From: Mycobacterium sp. URHD0025
GTDB taxonomy: Bacteria > Actinomycetota > Actinomycetes > Mycobacteriales > Mycobacteriaceae
Direction of reading: 5' to 3'
DNA length: 64,000 nt
Assembly: GCF_000426065.1 (NCBI RefSeq)
Contig: NZ_AUEQ01000012.1
Location: 1-64,000, forward strand
The position numbers and the translations under genes are program-made. Below are positions 21,757 through 29,956 of this stretch, in pieces. Every line of letters starts with the position of its first letter. The stretch's first letter is position 1. The notes under the pieces are model-generated. The model ran no database searches. It was given only the letters and a program-made list of their open reading frames with translations, and was not told the DNA's origin.

Positions 21757-23437
21757 TTGACTGATCCTTCTCTGTGCTCGAAATGGGTTGGGGTGGAGCT
21801 AAAAAGGGTGAGAACGGGGGAATCTCATCGGCCGAACATTCGATGCTGACGACAGATGGGCCGTCGGCGGCCAGAGCGCGTGCCAGTGCTTGCGGAAGGA
21901 GCTCGACCGCGTCGACATCCTCGGCTGCCAATCCGGGAAACATCGACGCCACACCGCGGCCGAGGAAACTGGCCGCGAATCGGTTGTAGCTGTAGCGGTC
22001 TTGGTAGAAGAGCTGTTCGCGGGTGACACACATCGCGTGAGCGTTGTTGTTGAACAGCACGAAAGTGATGGGCAACTGATACTGCACAGCGGTGTGGATT
22101 TCCATGCCGTGCATGAAGAAAGCGCCGTCACCGGCTATGACGACGACGCGCCGCTTGTCGCGAGCGAAGGCCATGCCGATGGCAGCGCCGAAGCTGTAGC
22201 CCATCCCACCCATGCCCAGGGCGACCACGAACCGCCCCGACCGCCGTGCGGGGAGATGGTGAATAGCCGAGGCCCCGGTGTTGCCTGCGTCGACCACCAG
22301 GTCGGCATCTTCGGGCAAGACCTCGTCGAGCAGTCTCATCGCATCCCCATAGCGGACACCGGCTCCGTGAAACGGCGGTGGGGTCAGCTTGGCCGCCTGG
22401 CCGGGAAGTTCTCGTCGGCGTGGTTCGGATTTCCTACGCACGGCGCGGGTCAACTGCGCCAGCGATGCCCTCAGGTCATCCGTGTGGACGTGGCGGCACG
22501 GTGGATAGGGGACCGCCGACCCGATCGAGAACGTCGGGACCGACGCCAGCGGTTCGTCGAGTCCGGCGCAGGCGGTGAGCGGCAGCCGCGTACCGATCAC
22601 GAGACACAGCGCGCTGTCCGCGATTGCCTCGGCCACACCGCGATGGCCCATGACACCTGTCACGCCCAGGTCGGCGGCGGACACATCCTTGGCGTCGGGC
22701 ACCGTTGCCACCCGCGCGCCGGTGGCAAGGCGTAACTCTTCGAGTTCGATGCGGGCGTCGTCACGGGCGATTTGTTCGCCGGCGATGATCGTGACGAGGC
22801 CGTCGAGAGCCCCCAGCGCATCCGTGATGGGATCGAGTTCGGTAGCCGACTGATGTGCGTCGATCCGCTCGACGGGAGCGGCAGCGATCCTGCCCTGTTG
22901 GACGTCCTTGGGAATGAGCAGGACGGCAGGGCCGCCGGTTCGCGCAGCATCGACGGCCAGTGGCAGCTCCACTCGGAGGTCGTCCGGGCTGAGCACCCGC
23001 CGGCAACGCACCGAGACCTCGGTGAACAAGGCTTCGGCGTTGAGCGAGCCGTTGCGCCCACTGGTGTCTTGAAAGCTGCCCCGCCCGTCCTGCGTACTGG
23101 GCGGCTGGCCAACCAGGGCCAGGACCGGAACCCGGCTGGCCAAAGACTCGCCGAGTCCGGGAATCAAGTTGAGGCTCGCACCGCCGGAAGTTGCGGCGAC
23201 GACGCCGAGCCCGGCGCCCGCACGGCCGTACCCGTCGGCCATCGTGGCGGCGGAGAACTCGTGCTTGGCCAGTACCGCGGTGATCCCGGTATGGAAGTAC
23301 GCGGCGTCATAGAGGTCTTCGATGTTCGCGCCGCCCACGCCGAACAGGTGGCGAACACCCGCATGCGCGAGGTGGTCGACGATGAAGTCGACGACTCGGA
23401 CAGTTGAGGTGTCCCCGAGCGCCCGCGGCTGGTCCAT
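21737..23437 (-). CDS. Thiamine-diphosphate-dependent enzyme (acetolactate-synthase family)
   Basis: The 566-aa protein has the three ALS-type domains. The N-terminal PYR domain contains the cofactor-activating Glu60 in LAKHEFSAATMADGYGR, the middle domain is degenerate, and the C-terminal PP domain has the ThDP motif from GDG (436-438) to FNNN (462-465). Such enzymes decarboxylate 2-oxo acids and ligate the product to another carbonyl (acyloin or acetolactate formation) or release an aldehyde. The start is ATG 23437; an upstream extension to 23515 is weaker. It is the first gene of the leftward operon and lies divergent to parA. Confidence 0.88.
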   Translation of the reverse strand: MDQPRALGDTSTVRVVDFIVDHLAHAGVRHLFGVGGANIEDLYDAAYFHTGITAVLAKHEFSAATMADGYGRAGAGLGVVAATSGGASLNLIPGLGESLASRVPVLALVGQPPSTQDGRGSFQDTSGRNGSLNAEALFTEVSVRCRRVLSPDDLRVELPLAVDAARTGGPAVLLIPKDVQQGRIAAAPVERIDAHQSATELDPITDALGALDGLVTIIAGEQIARDDARIELEELRLATGARVATVPDAKDVSAADLGVTGVMGHRGVAEAIADSALCLVIGTRLPLTACAGLDEPLASVPTFSIGSAVPYPPCRHVHTDDLRASLAQLTRAVRRKSEPRRRELPGQAAKLTPPPFHGAGVRYGDAMRLLDEVLPEDADLVVDAGNTGASAIHHLPARRSGRFVVALGMGGMGYSFGAAIGMAFARDKRRVVVIAGDGAFFMHGMEIHTAVQYQLPITFVLFNNNAHAMCVTREQLFYQDRYSYNRFAASFLGRGVASMFPGLAAEDVDAVELLPQALARALAADGPSVVSIECSADEIPPFSPFLAPPQPISSTEKDQSNVAART

Positions 23438-23578
23438 AACGGTACTTCGGAGCCGACGGCCCGGCGGATGGGACGAATTGACGATGCCGGCGGATTTTTG
23501 TCGTCGGACGGGCAAAACTGCCGGCTGCCCGCGGGTCTGCCCGTCCTGGCAGCGTAGCGACGTTAAACTTGCCGGGAT
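23438..23578. other. Divergent intergenic region between ThDP operon and parA
   Basis: This 140-nt region must carry the promoter of the leftward seven-gene operon and that of the parA-scp block. A TAAACT (23564-23569) fits a rightward -10 element. No clear leftward promoter or palindromic operator was recognised, and no regulatory gene adjoins the operon. Confidence 0.5.
23564..23569 (+). promoter_or_regulatory. Putative -10 element of the parA transcript
   Basis: TAAACT matches TANNNT and ends 9 nt before the ATG of the 37-codon ORF, so the message would be nearly leaderless. No convincing -35 hexamer accompanies it. Confidence 0.4.
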
Positions 23579-23692
23579 ATGTGCGCCGAGACTGCGGGAA
23601 GCCTGACTGAGGCCGCTACGGGCGTGGCCGACGAGCGCTTGCGCGAGGAGCTGACAACCTCAGACGAGCGCTTGCGCGAGGAGCCGACGTGA
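23579..23692 (+). CDS. 37-codon upstream ORF coupled to parA
   Basis: The frame starts MCAETAGSLTEAATGVADER and ends in a duplicated DERLREE element. Its TGA overlaps the parA GTG (GTGA), as in coupled gene pairs, and a TANNNT element lies just upstream, which would make its start nearly leaderless. The GAGGAG in the second repeat is also the parA ribosome site. It may be a short translated leader rather than a functional protein. Not recognised as a known family. Confidence 0.45.
   Translation: MCAETAGSLTEAATGVADERLREELTTSDERLREEPT
23630..23683 (+). repeat. Pair of perfect 21-bp direct repeats
   Basis: GACGAGCGCTTGCGCGAGGAG occurs at 23630-23650 and 23663-23683 with a 33-bp period, so the reading frame is kept and each copy encodes DERLREE. 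The second copy provides the Shine-Dalgarno GAGGAG for parA. Confidence 0.9.
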
Positions 23693-24573
23693 CAGACGAC
23701 GGCGGACACGACGGTCTCTTCGAACACAGTTCCCCGGAACTCGGACTGACCGGACGGCCACAGCGCGAGATTCCCGAACCGCAGGCCCGTTCCACGCACG
23801 GCCCGGCCAAGGTCATCGCGATGTGCAATCAGAAGGGCGGGGTCGGCAAGACCACCTCGACCATCAACCTGGGCGCCAGCCTGGCCGAATACGGTCGCCG
23901 GGTATTGCTGGTCGACCTGGATCCGCAGGGCGCGCTGTCGGCGGGCCTCGGGGTCCCGCACTACGAGCTCGAGCACACCGTGCACAACCTGCTGATCGAG
24001 CCGCGGGTGTCGATCGACGACGTGGTGATCAAGACCCGGGTCAGCGGCATGGACCTCGTGCCCAGCAACATCGACCTGTCGGCCGCCGAGATCCAGTTGG
24101 TCAACGAGGTGGGCCGCGAGCAGTCGCTGGCCCGGGCCCTCTACCCGGTGCTCGACCGCTACGACTACGTACTGATCGACTGCCAGCCGTCGCTGGGGCT
24201 GCTCACGGTCAACGGACTCGCCTGCGCCGACGGTGTGATCATCCCCACCGAATGTGAGTACTTCTCGCTGCGCGGGCTGGCGCTGCTGACCGACACCGTC
24301 GACAAGGTGCACGACCGGCTCAACCCGAAGCTGTCCATCAGCGGCATCCTGGTGACGCGCTACGACCCGCGCACGGTCAATGCGCGCGAGGTCATGGCCC
24401 GCGTGGTGGAGCGGTTCGGCGATCTGGTGTTCGACACAGTGATCACGCGCACCGTGCGCTTTCCCGAGACCAGTGTGGCCGGCGAACCGATCACCACGTG
24501 GGCACCTAAGTCCGGCGGCGCCGTGGCCTACCGATCGCTGGCGCGCGAAGTCATCGACCGGTTCGGCGCGTGA
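23689..24573 (+). CDS. ParA-family ATPase (Rv1708 type)
   Basis: The 294-aa protein has the deviant Walker A CNQKGGVGKTT near residue 47, LLVDLDPQGALSAGLG (Walker A') and LIDCQPSLGLLTVNG (Walker B), diagnostic of ParA/Soj ATPases. It is the second, scpAB-linked ParA of mycobacteria rather than the parAB pair near oriC, and has no partner parB. It overlaps scpA by GTGA, suggesting a joint role in chromosome organisation. GTG at 23689 follows GAGGAG by 5 nt. Confidence 0.92.
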   Translation: MTDDGGHDGLFEHSSPELGLTGRPQREIPEPQARSTHGPAKVIAMCNQKGGVGKTTSTINLGASLAEYGRRVLLVDLDPQGALSAGLGVPHYELEHTVHNLLIEPRVSIDDVVIKTRVSGMDLVPSNIDLSAAEIQLVNEVGREQSLARALYPVLDRYDYVLIDCQPSLGLLTVNGLACADGVIIPTECEYFSLRGLALLTDTVDKVHDRLNPKLSISGILVTRYDPRTVNAREVMARVVERFGDLVFDTVITRTVRFPETSVAGEPITTWAPKSGGAVAYRSLAREVIDRFGA

Positions 24574-25439
24574 ACGATGTCCTGAACACCCCGACCACCG
24601 ATGGTGCCGAACCAGCTGCCGCGGTCGGGGCAGAGCCGCCCGCCGGTGAGCAGCAGAACCGTTTCCAGGTTCGGCTCACCAACTTCGAGGGGCCGTTCGA
24701 CCTGCTGTTGCAGCTGATCTTCGCGCACCGCCTCGATGTCACCGAGGTGGCATTGCACCAGGTCACCGACGACTTCATCGCCTACACCAAGGAGATCGGC
24801 GCCCGGCTGGAACTGGACGAGACCACGACGTTCCTGGTGATCGCGGCCACGCTGCTGGATCTGAAGGCCGCTCGGTTGCTGCCCTCTGGCGAGGTTCACG
24901 ACGAGGAGGATCTCGCTCTCCTCGAGGTCCGCGACCTGTTGTTCGCGCGGCTGCTGCAGTATCGCGCCTTCAAACATGTCGCGTTGATGTTCGCCGAACT
25001 CGAGGCTGCGGCGCTGCGCAGCTATCCGCGGGCGGTGTCTCTGGAAGACCGATACTCCGACCTGCTGCCCGAGGTGATGCTCGGCGTCGATGCCGGAAAG
25101 TTCTCCGAGATCGCGGCCGCTGTGTTCACCCCGCGGCCGGTGCCGACGGTCGGCATCGACCACATCCACGCGCCGAAGGTGTCGGTGCCCGAACAGGCTC
25201 ACCGGATCATCGCCCTGCTGGAACAGCGCGGGGTCGGCGAATGGGCAACTTTCTCCGAACTCGTGGCAGAGTGCACCGACGGACTCCAGATCGTCGGCCG
25301 CTTCCTGGCACTGCTCGAACTGTTCCGCGCCAGGGCGGTAGCATTCGAGCAACCAGAACCGCTTGGAGTGCTCCAGGTTTCGTGGACCGGAGATCGGCCG
25401 ACCAGCGAACATCTGGCAACCGCGGATGCGGAAGAATAG
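24570..25439 (+). CDS. scpA: Segregation and condensation protein A
   Basis: ScpA is the kleisin that joins SMC and ScpB in bacterial condensin. The 289-aa product has the family N-terminal sequence QVRLTNFEGPFDLLLQLI, the helix DFIAYTKEI, LEVRDLLFARLLQYRAFK, and a C-terminal winged-helix (FSELVAECTDGLQIVGRFLALLEL). About 30 disordered residues precede the conserved part. GTG 24570 overlaps the parA stop. Confidence 0.95.
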   Translation: MNDVLNTPTTDGAEPAAAVGAEPPAGEQQNRFQVRLTNFEGPFDLLLQLIFAHRLDVTEVALHQVTDDFIAYTKEIGARLELDETTTFLVIAATLLDLKAARLLPSGEVHDEEDLALLEVRDLLFARLLQYRAFKHVALMFAELEAAALRSYPRAVSLEDRYSDLLPEVMLGVDAGKFSEIAAAVFTPRPVPTVGIDHIHAPKVSVPEQAHRIIALLEQRGVGEWATFSELVAECTDGLQIVGRFLALLELFRARAVAFEQPEPLGVLQVSWTGDRPTSEHLATADAEE

Positions 25440-25447
25440 CGAGAACA

Positions 25448-26185
25448 ATGACTGACGAGATCTCCGATTCCGGAGTTCGGTCCGATGATGCCCCGGGTGA
25501 TGTGTTCCCGGTCGGAGATGACCTGGGCATCGATGTGGGGACGGTTCCCGAGCTCGAAGACGGTGAACTCGGTGCCGTGCTGGAAGCGTTGTTGCTGGTG
25601 GTGGACACGCCGGTGACGGTCGACGCGCTGGCATCGGCCACCGAACAGCCCGCCTACCGGGTGATGGCCAAGCTGCGCCTGATGGCCGAGGAGTTCGCCG
25701 CCCGCGACAGCGGCATCGACCTGCGCGAGGCCGCGGGCGGCTGGCGCATGTACACCCGGGCCCGGTACGCCCCGTATGTCGAGCGGCTGCTGCTCGACGG
25801 CGCCAGGACGAAGCTCACCCGGGCTGCTTTGGAGACGCTGGCCGTGGTGGCCTACCGGCAACCGGTGACCCGGGCGCGGGTGAGTGCGGTGCGCGGCGTG
25901 AACGTGGACGCGGTGATGCGCACGCTGGTGGCCCGCGGCCTGATCACCGAGGCGGGCACGGACCCCGATTCCGGCGCGGCGGCGTTCGCGACCACCGAGT
26001 TGTTCCTGGAGCGGCTGGGGCTGTCCTCACTGAGCGACCTGCCCGACATCGCGCCCCTGCTGCCCGACGTCGACGTGATCGACGATCTGAGCGAATCACT
26101 CGGTGACGAGCCGCGTTTCGCCAAACTCAACGGTGGTACTTCCGGCAGCAATCAGCCGCTGGCCTTCGACGTGGACAAGGACTGA
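25448..26185 (+). CDS. scpB: Segregation and condensation protein B
   Basis: ScpB dimers bind ScpA. The 245-aa protein shows two winged-helix domains: LGAVLEALLLVVDTPVTVDAL and LTRAALETLAVVAYRQPVTRARVSAVRGVN, which are strong ScpB signatures. The first ~38 residues are acidic and likely disordered. ATG 25448 is 8 nt after the scpA stop with a GAGAA site; longer readings into scpA are not needed. Confidence 0.95.
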   Translation: MTDEISDSGVRSDDAPGDVFPVGDDLGIDVGTVPELEDGELGAVLEALLLVVDTPVTVDALASATEQPAYRVMAKLRLMAEEFAARDSGIDLREAAGGWRMYTRARYAPYVERLLLDGARTKLTRAALETLAVVAYRQPVTRARVSAVRGVNVDAVMRTLVARGLITEAGTDPDSGAAAFATTELFLERLGLSSLSDLPDIAPLLPDVDVIDDLSESLGDEPRFAKLNGGTSGSNQPLAFDVDKD

Positions 26186-26186
26186 C

Positions 26187-26930
26187 ATGGCTGACGACAG
26201 TGGTGTGCGATTGCAGAAAGTGTTGTCGCAAGCGGGAATTGCCTCCCGTCGCGTGGCCGAACGGATGATCACCGACGGCCGCGTGGAGGTGGACGGCCGG
26301 GTGGTGACCGAGCTCGGCACCCGCGTCGACCCGGCGGTCGCCGAGATCCGGGTGGACGGTTCACGTGTCGTGATCGATGACACCTTGGTGTACCTGGCGA
26401 TCAACAAGCCGCGCGGCATGATGTCGACGATGTCCGACGAGAAAGGCCGCCCCTGCGTCGGCGATCTGGTCGAACATCGGGTGCGGGGCAACAAGAAACT
26501 GTTCCATGTCGGCCGGCTCGACGCGGACACCGAGGGACTGCTGCTGCTGACCAATGACGGCGAGCTCGCCCACCGGCTGATGCACCCGTCCTATGAGATC
26601 CCCAAAACCTATGTGGCGACGGTGATGGGCACGGTGCCGCGCGGACTCGGCAAGAAGCTGCGCGACGGTGTCGAACTGGACGACGGCCCGGCTCATCTCG
26701 ATGACTTCGCGGTGGTGGACACGGTCCCGGGCAAGACCCTGGTGAAGGTCACGCTGCACGAAGGCCGCAACCGCATCGTGCGGCGGATGCTGGCCGCCGT
26801 AGATTTTCCGGTGCAGGAGCTGGTGCGCACCGACATCGGTTCGGTTTCGCTGGGTGAGCAGCGGCCCGGCAGTATCAGAGCGCTCAGCCGCAAGGAAGTC
26901 GGCGAGCTTTATCAGGCGGTGGGAATGTGA
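26187..26930 (+). CDS. rRNA pseudouridine synthase, RsuA/RluB family (Rv1711 type)
   Basis: The 247-aa enzyme has an N-terminal S4 domain (RLQKVLSQAGIASRRVAERMI) and the RsuA/RluB/RluE/RluF catalytic domain. The catalytic Asp lies in GRLDADTEGLLLLTNDG, with KPRGMMST and EGRNRIVRRM as further family motifs. By analogy with RluB it should modify a uridine of 23S rRNA. It sits 1 nt after scpB and overlaps cmk by 4 nt. Confidence 0.93.
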   Translation: MADDSGVRLQKVLSQAGIASRRVAERMITDGRVEVDGRVVTELGTRVDPAVAEIRVDGSRVVIDDTLVYLAINKPRGMMSTMSDEKGRPCVGDLVEHRVRGNKKLFHVGRLDADTEGLLLLTNDGELAHRLMHPSYEIPKTYVATVMGTVPRGLGKKLRDGVELDDGPAHLDDFAVVDTVPGKTLVKVTLHEGRNRIVRRMLAAVDFPVQELVRTDIGSVSLGEQRPGSIRALSRKEVGELYQAVGM

Positions 26931-27613
26931 GCGGATCTCTCGTGGTGTCGGTCGATGGACCGGCGGGAACCGGAAAGTCCTCGGTTTCAAGAGGTTTGGC
27001 TCAGGCGCTGGGGGCCAGCTACTTGGACACCGGCGCGATGTACCGCATCGTCACCCTTGCGGTGCTGCGGGCCGGCGTTGATCTGGACGATGCCGCGGCC
27101 ATCGAGGCGGTGGCATCGGGGGCGGTGATCGGTGTCGGTTCGGATCCGGGAGAGGACCGCGCCTACCTGGCCGGCGAAGACGTCTCGACCGAGATCCGGG
27201 GCGACGAGGTGACTCGCGCGGTGTCGGCGGTTTCCGCGGTGCCCGGTGTGCGGGCCCGGCTGGTCGACCTGCAGCGCGAGCTGGCGTCGACCGGCGGGCG
27301 TGTGGTGGTCGAGGGCCGCGACATCGGAACAGTGGTGCTGCCCAAGGCGGACGTCAAGATCTTCCTCACTGCTTCAGCCGAAGAGCGGGCCCGGCGCCGC
27401 AATGCCCAGAACGTCGCGAGCGGCCTGCCCGACGACTACCAGACGGTTCTCGCCGATGTGCAGCGCCGCGACCACCTGGATTCCACCCGGGCAGTGTCGC
27501 CGTTGCGGGCGGCCGAGGATGCCCTGGTGGTCGACACCAGCGATATGGACCAAACACAGGTCGTGGCGCACCTTCTCGACCTGGTGACTCAGCATGCGGG
27601 AGTGCGGCGATGA
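26927..27613 (+). CDS. cmk: Cytidylate kinase
   Basis: The enzyme phosphorylates CMP and dCMP with ATP. The 228-aa product has the P-loop VDGPAGTGKSSVSRGLA at the N-terminus, SYLDTGAMYR for nucleotide monophosphate binding, VVEGRDIGTVVLPKADVKIFLTA, and the lid Arg residues in EERARRR. GTG 26927 overlaps the pseudouridine synthase stop; its own stop overlaps der (ATGA). Confidence 0.96.
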   Translation: MSGSLVVSVDGPAGTGKSSVSRGLAQALGASYLDTGAMYRIVTLAVLRAGVDLDDAAAIEAVASGAVIGVGSDPGEDRAYLAGEDVSTEIRGDEVTRAVSAVSAVPGVRARLVDLQRELASTGGRVVVEGRDIGTVVLPKADVKIFLTASAEERARRRNAQNVASGLPDDYQTVLADVQRRDHLDSTRAVSPLRAAEDALVVDTSDMDQTQVVAHLLDLVTQHAGVRR

Positions 27614-29028
27614 GCGTCTCTGACGGCGATGGCACCTGGTCGGACGAGGGCGACTGGGAGCTCAGCGACGAGGTCGCCGAGGTCCTCGAGGAGGCCGCCT
27701 CGCCGCCTCCGGTGGTGGCCGTCGTCGGTCGGCCCAATGTCGGGAAATCGACACTGGTGAACCGGATCCTGGGTCGTCGCGAAGCCGTCGTTCAGGACAT
27801 TCCCGGTGTCACGCGTGACCGGGTGTCCTATGACGCGCAGTGGCTGAACCGCCGGTTCATGGTGCAGGACACCGGGGGATGGGAGCCCGACGCCAAGGGC
27901 TTGCAGCAGCTGGTCGCCGATCAGGCGCTGGTGGCGATGCGAACCGCCGATGCCATCATCCTGGTGGTCGACGCGGTCGTCGGGGCCACCTCGGCCGACG
28001 AGGCGGCGGCTCGGATGCTGCGCAAATCGGGCAAACCGATCTTTTTGGCGGCCAACAAGGTTGACACTCAACGCGGCGAGTCCGATGCCGCGGCGTTGTG
28101 GTCGCTGGGTCTCGGTGAGCCGCACGCGATCAGTGCCATGCACGGCCGCGGCGTGGCCGATCTGCTGGACACGGTGATGGAGAAGCTGCCCGAGGTGTCG
28201 GAGGTGGGCGGCAGCGGTGCGGGCGGTCCGCGCCGCGTGGCGCTGGTGGGCAAGCCGAACGTCGGCAAGAGCTCACTGCTGAACCGGCTGGCCGGCGACG
28301 AGCGTTCGGTGGTGCACGACGTCGCGGGCACCACGGTCGATCCGGTTGATTCGTTGATCGAATTGGGCGGCAAGACTTGGCGTTTCGTCGATACCGCGGG
28401 TTTGCGCCGCAAGGTCGGACAGGCCAGCGGTCACGAGTTCTACGCTTCGGTGCGCACCCACGGCGCGATCGATGCGGCTGAAGTGGCGATCATGCTCGTC
28501 GATGCCTCCCAGCCGCTGACCGAGCAGGACTTGCGGGTGCTGTCGATGGTGATCGAGGCCGGGCGTGCGCTGGTCATCGCGTTCAACAAATGGGACCTGG
28601 TCGACGAGGACCGGCGGTACCTGCTGGACAAAGAGATCGACCGGGAACTGGTGCAGGTGCAGTGGGCGCCGCGGGTCAACATCTCGGCCATGACCGGCCG
28701 CGCGGTGCAGAAGCTGGTGCCGGCCCTTGAGACGTCACTGGCGTCCTGGGACAAACGGATCTCGACCGGGCAGCTCAACAACTTCCTCAAAGAGGTGGTG
28801 GCCGCGACACCGCCGCCGGTGCGCGGCGGCAAGCAGCCCAAGATTCTGTTCGCCACCCAGGCGGCGACCCGGCCGCCCACTTTCGTGCTGTTCACCTCGG
28901 GATTCCTGGAGGCCGGCTACCGCAGGTTCCTGGAGCGCCGTCTGCGTGAGACGTTCGGTTTCGACGGCAGCCCGGTGCGGATCAATGTGCGCATCCGCGA
29001 GAAGAGGGGCGCACAGAAGAAGCGTTAG
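27610..29028 (+). CDS. der: GTPase Der (EngA)
   Basis: Der is a double-GTPase needed for 50S ribosome maturation. The 472-aa protein has two G domains: GRPNVGKSTLVNRI with DTGGW, ANKVD in the first, and GKPNVGKSSLLNRL with DTAGL, NKWD in the second, followed by the KH-like domain ending in RIREKRGAQKKR. An acidic N-terminal extension of about 35 residues is typical of actinobacterial Der. It is the last gene of the parA-der run. Confidence 0.97.
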   Translation: MSVSDGDGTWSDEGDWELSDEVAEVLEEAASPPPVVAVVGRPNVGKSTLVNRILGRREAVVQDIPGVTRDRVSYDAQWLNRRFMVQDTGGWEPDAKGLQQLVADQALVAMRTADAIILVVDAVVGATSADEAAARMLRKSGKPIFLAANKVDTQRGESDAAALWSLGLGEPHAISAMHGRGVADLLDTVMEKLPEVSEVGGSGAGGPRRVALVGKPNVGKSSLLNRLAGDERSVVHDVAGTTVDPVDSLIELGGKTWRFVDTAGLRRKVGQASGHEFYASVRTHGAIDAAEVAIMLVDASQPLTEQDLRVLSMVIEAGRALVIAFNKWDLVDEDRRYLLDKEIDRELVQVQWAPRVNISAMTGRAVQKLVPALETSLASWDKRISTGQLNNFLKEVVAATPPPVRGGKQPKILFATQAATRPPTFVLFTSGFLEAGYRRFLERRLRETFGFDGSPVRINVRIREKRGAQKKR

Positions 29029-29032
29029 CGGT

Positions 29033-29075
29033 TTGTGGAGTCCCAGCCGCCTCAGGTGCGGTTAAGACTCCACAA
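29033..29075 (+). terminator. Long hairpin after der
   Basis: TTGTGGAGTC (29033-29042) pairs perfectly with GACTCCACAA (29066-29075), and CCGC/GCGG inside the loop can extend the structure. It begins 5 nt after der and has no T-tract, so it is a mycobacterial-type terminator candidate. Its right arm overlaps the -35 of the next promoter, so it could equally be an operator. Confidence 0.55.
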
Positions 29076-29091
29076 GTCCGGCCGATAGGGT
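29062..29091 (+). promoter_or_regulatory. Putative promoter of the first TSUP gene
   Basis: TTAAGA (29062-29067) and TAGGGT (29086-29091) are separated by 18 bp. Initiation 7 nt after the -10 falls near the GTG at 29099, predicting a leaderless mRNA. Confidence 0.5.
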
Positions 29092-29098
29092 GACCCGA

Positions 29099-29881
29099 GT
29101 GTCTGTCGCCCACATGATCCTGATCGCGCTGGCCGGTGTCGGCGCGGGCGCGATCAACGCCATCGTCGGGTCCGGCACCCTGATCACCTTCCCCACGTTG
29201 GTGGCGCTCGGCTATCCACCGGTCACCTCGACCATGTCCAACGCCGTCGGCCTGGTCGCCGGGGGCATTTCGGGCACCTGGGGTTATCGGCGTGAACTGC
29301 GCGGGCAGTGGAAACGGCTGCGGTGGCAGATTCCCGGATCGCTGATCGGGGCTGGGCTGGGTTCCTGGTTGCTGCTGCACCTGCCGGAAAAAGTGTTCGT
29401 CACGGTGGTGCCGATCCTGCTGGTCCTGGCGCTGGTGCTGGTGGTCGTCGGTCCGCGAATCCAGGCGTGGGCGCGGCAGCGCGCCGAGGCCTCCGGTCAA
29501 TCTGTCGATCACCTGAGCACCGGCCGGTTGGCGATCCTCGTGATCGGCACGTTCGCAGTCGGTGTCTACGGCGGATACTTCACGGCGGCGCAGGGGATCC
29601 TGCTGATCGCGGTGATGGGTGCGTTGCTGCCCGAATCGATGCAGCGCATGAACGCCGCCAAGAATCTGCTGTCGTTGTTGGTCAACATCGTCGCGGCGCT
29701 CGCCTACACGATCGTCGCTTTCGACCGAATCAGCTGGGAAGCGGCGGGACTGATCGCGGTCGGTTCGTTGATCGGCGGCTTCCTGGGGGCTCACTACGGC
29801 CGCCGGCTGTCGCCCAATGCGTTGCGCGCCGTCATCGTGGTGGTGGGCTTGATCGGCCTGTACCGGTTGTTGACGGTGTGA
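29099..29881 (+). CDS. TSUP-family (TauE/SafE) membrane transporter, copy 1
   Basis: The 260-aa polytopic protein has about eight hydrophobic helices in two halves and the TSUP signature glycine-rich segments NAIVGSGTLITFPTLVALGYPP and VGVYGGYFTAAQGILLIAVMG. TSUP proteins move sulfite, sulfonates or related anions across the cytoplasmic membrane; the substrate here is unknown. GTG 29099 is preferred because the in-frame GTG at 29090 would lie inside the -10 element. It is only distantly related to the second TSUP gene downstream. Confidence 0.85.
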   Translation: MSVAHMILIALAGVGAGAINAIVGSGTLITFPTLVALGYPPVTSTMSNAVGLVAGGISGTWGYRRELRGQWKRLRWQIPGSLIGAGLGSWLLLHLPEKVFVTVVPILLVLALVLVVVGPRIQAWARQRAEASGQSVDHLSTGRLAILVIGTFAVGVYGGYFTAAQGILLIAVMGALLPESMQRMNAAKNLLSLLVNIVAALAYTIVAFDRISWEAAGLIAVGSLIGGFLGAHYGRRLSPNALRAVIVVVGLIGLYRLLTV

Positions 29882-29903
29882 GAACCCGTCGTCGGGATCC
29901 GGC

Positions 29904-29920
29904 AAGCCTCTTGTAGGCTT
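29904..29920. promoter_or_regulatory. Short inverted repeat overlapping a putative -10
   Basis: AAGCCT-cttgt-AGGCTT is a perfect 6-bp inverted repeat. The contained TAGGCT (29914-29919) fits a TANNNT -10 element, which would start RNA near 29926, upstream of the 36-codon leader ORF. It could also act as a weak hairpin after copy 1. Confidence 0.4.
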
Positions 29921-29956
29921 GATCAGTCTGTCTGACGACGAGGGAGAGGGCGACCG

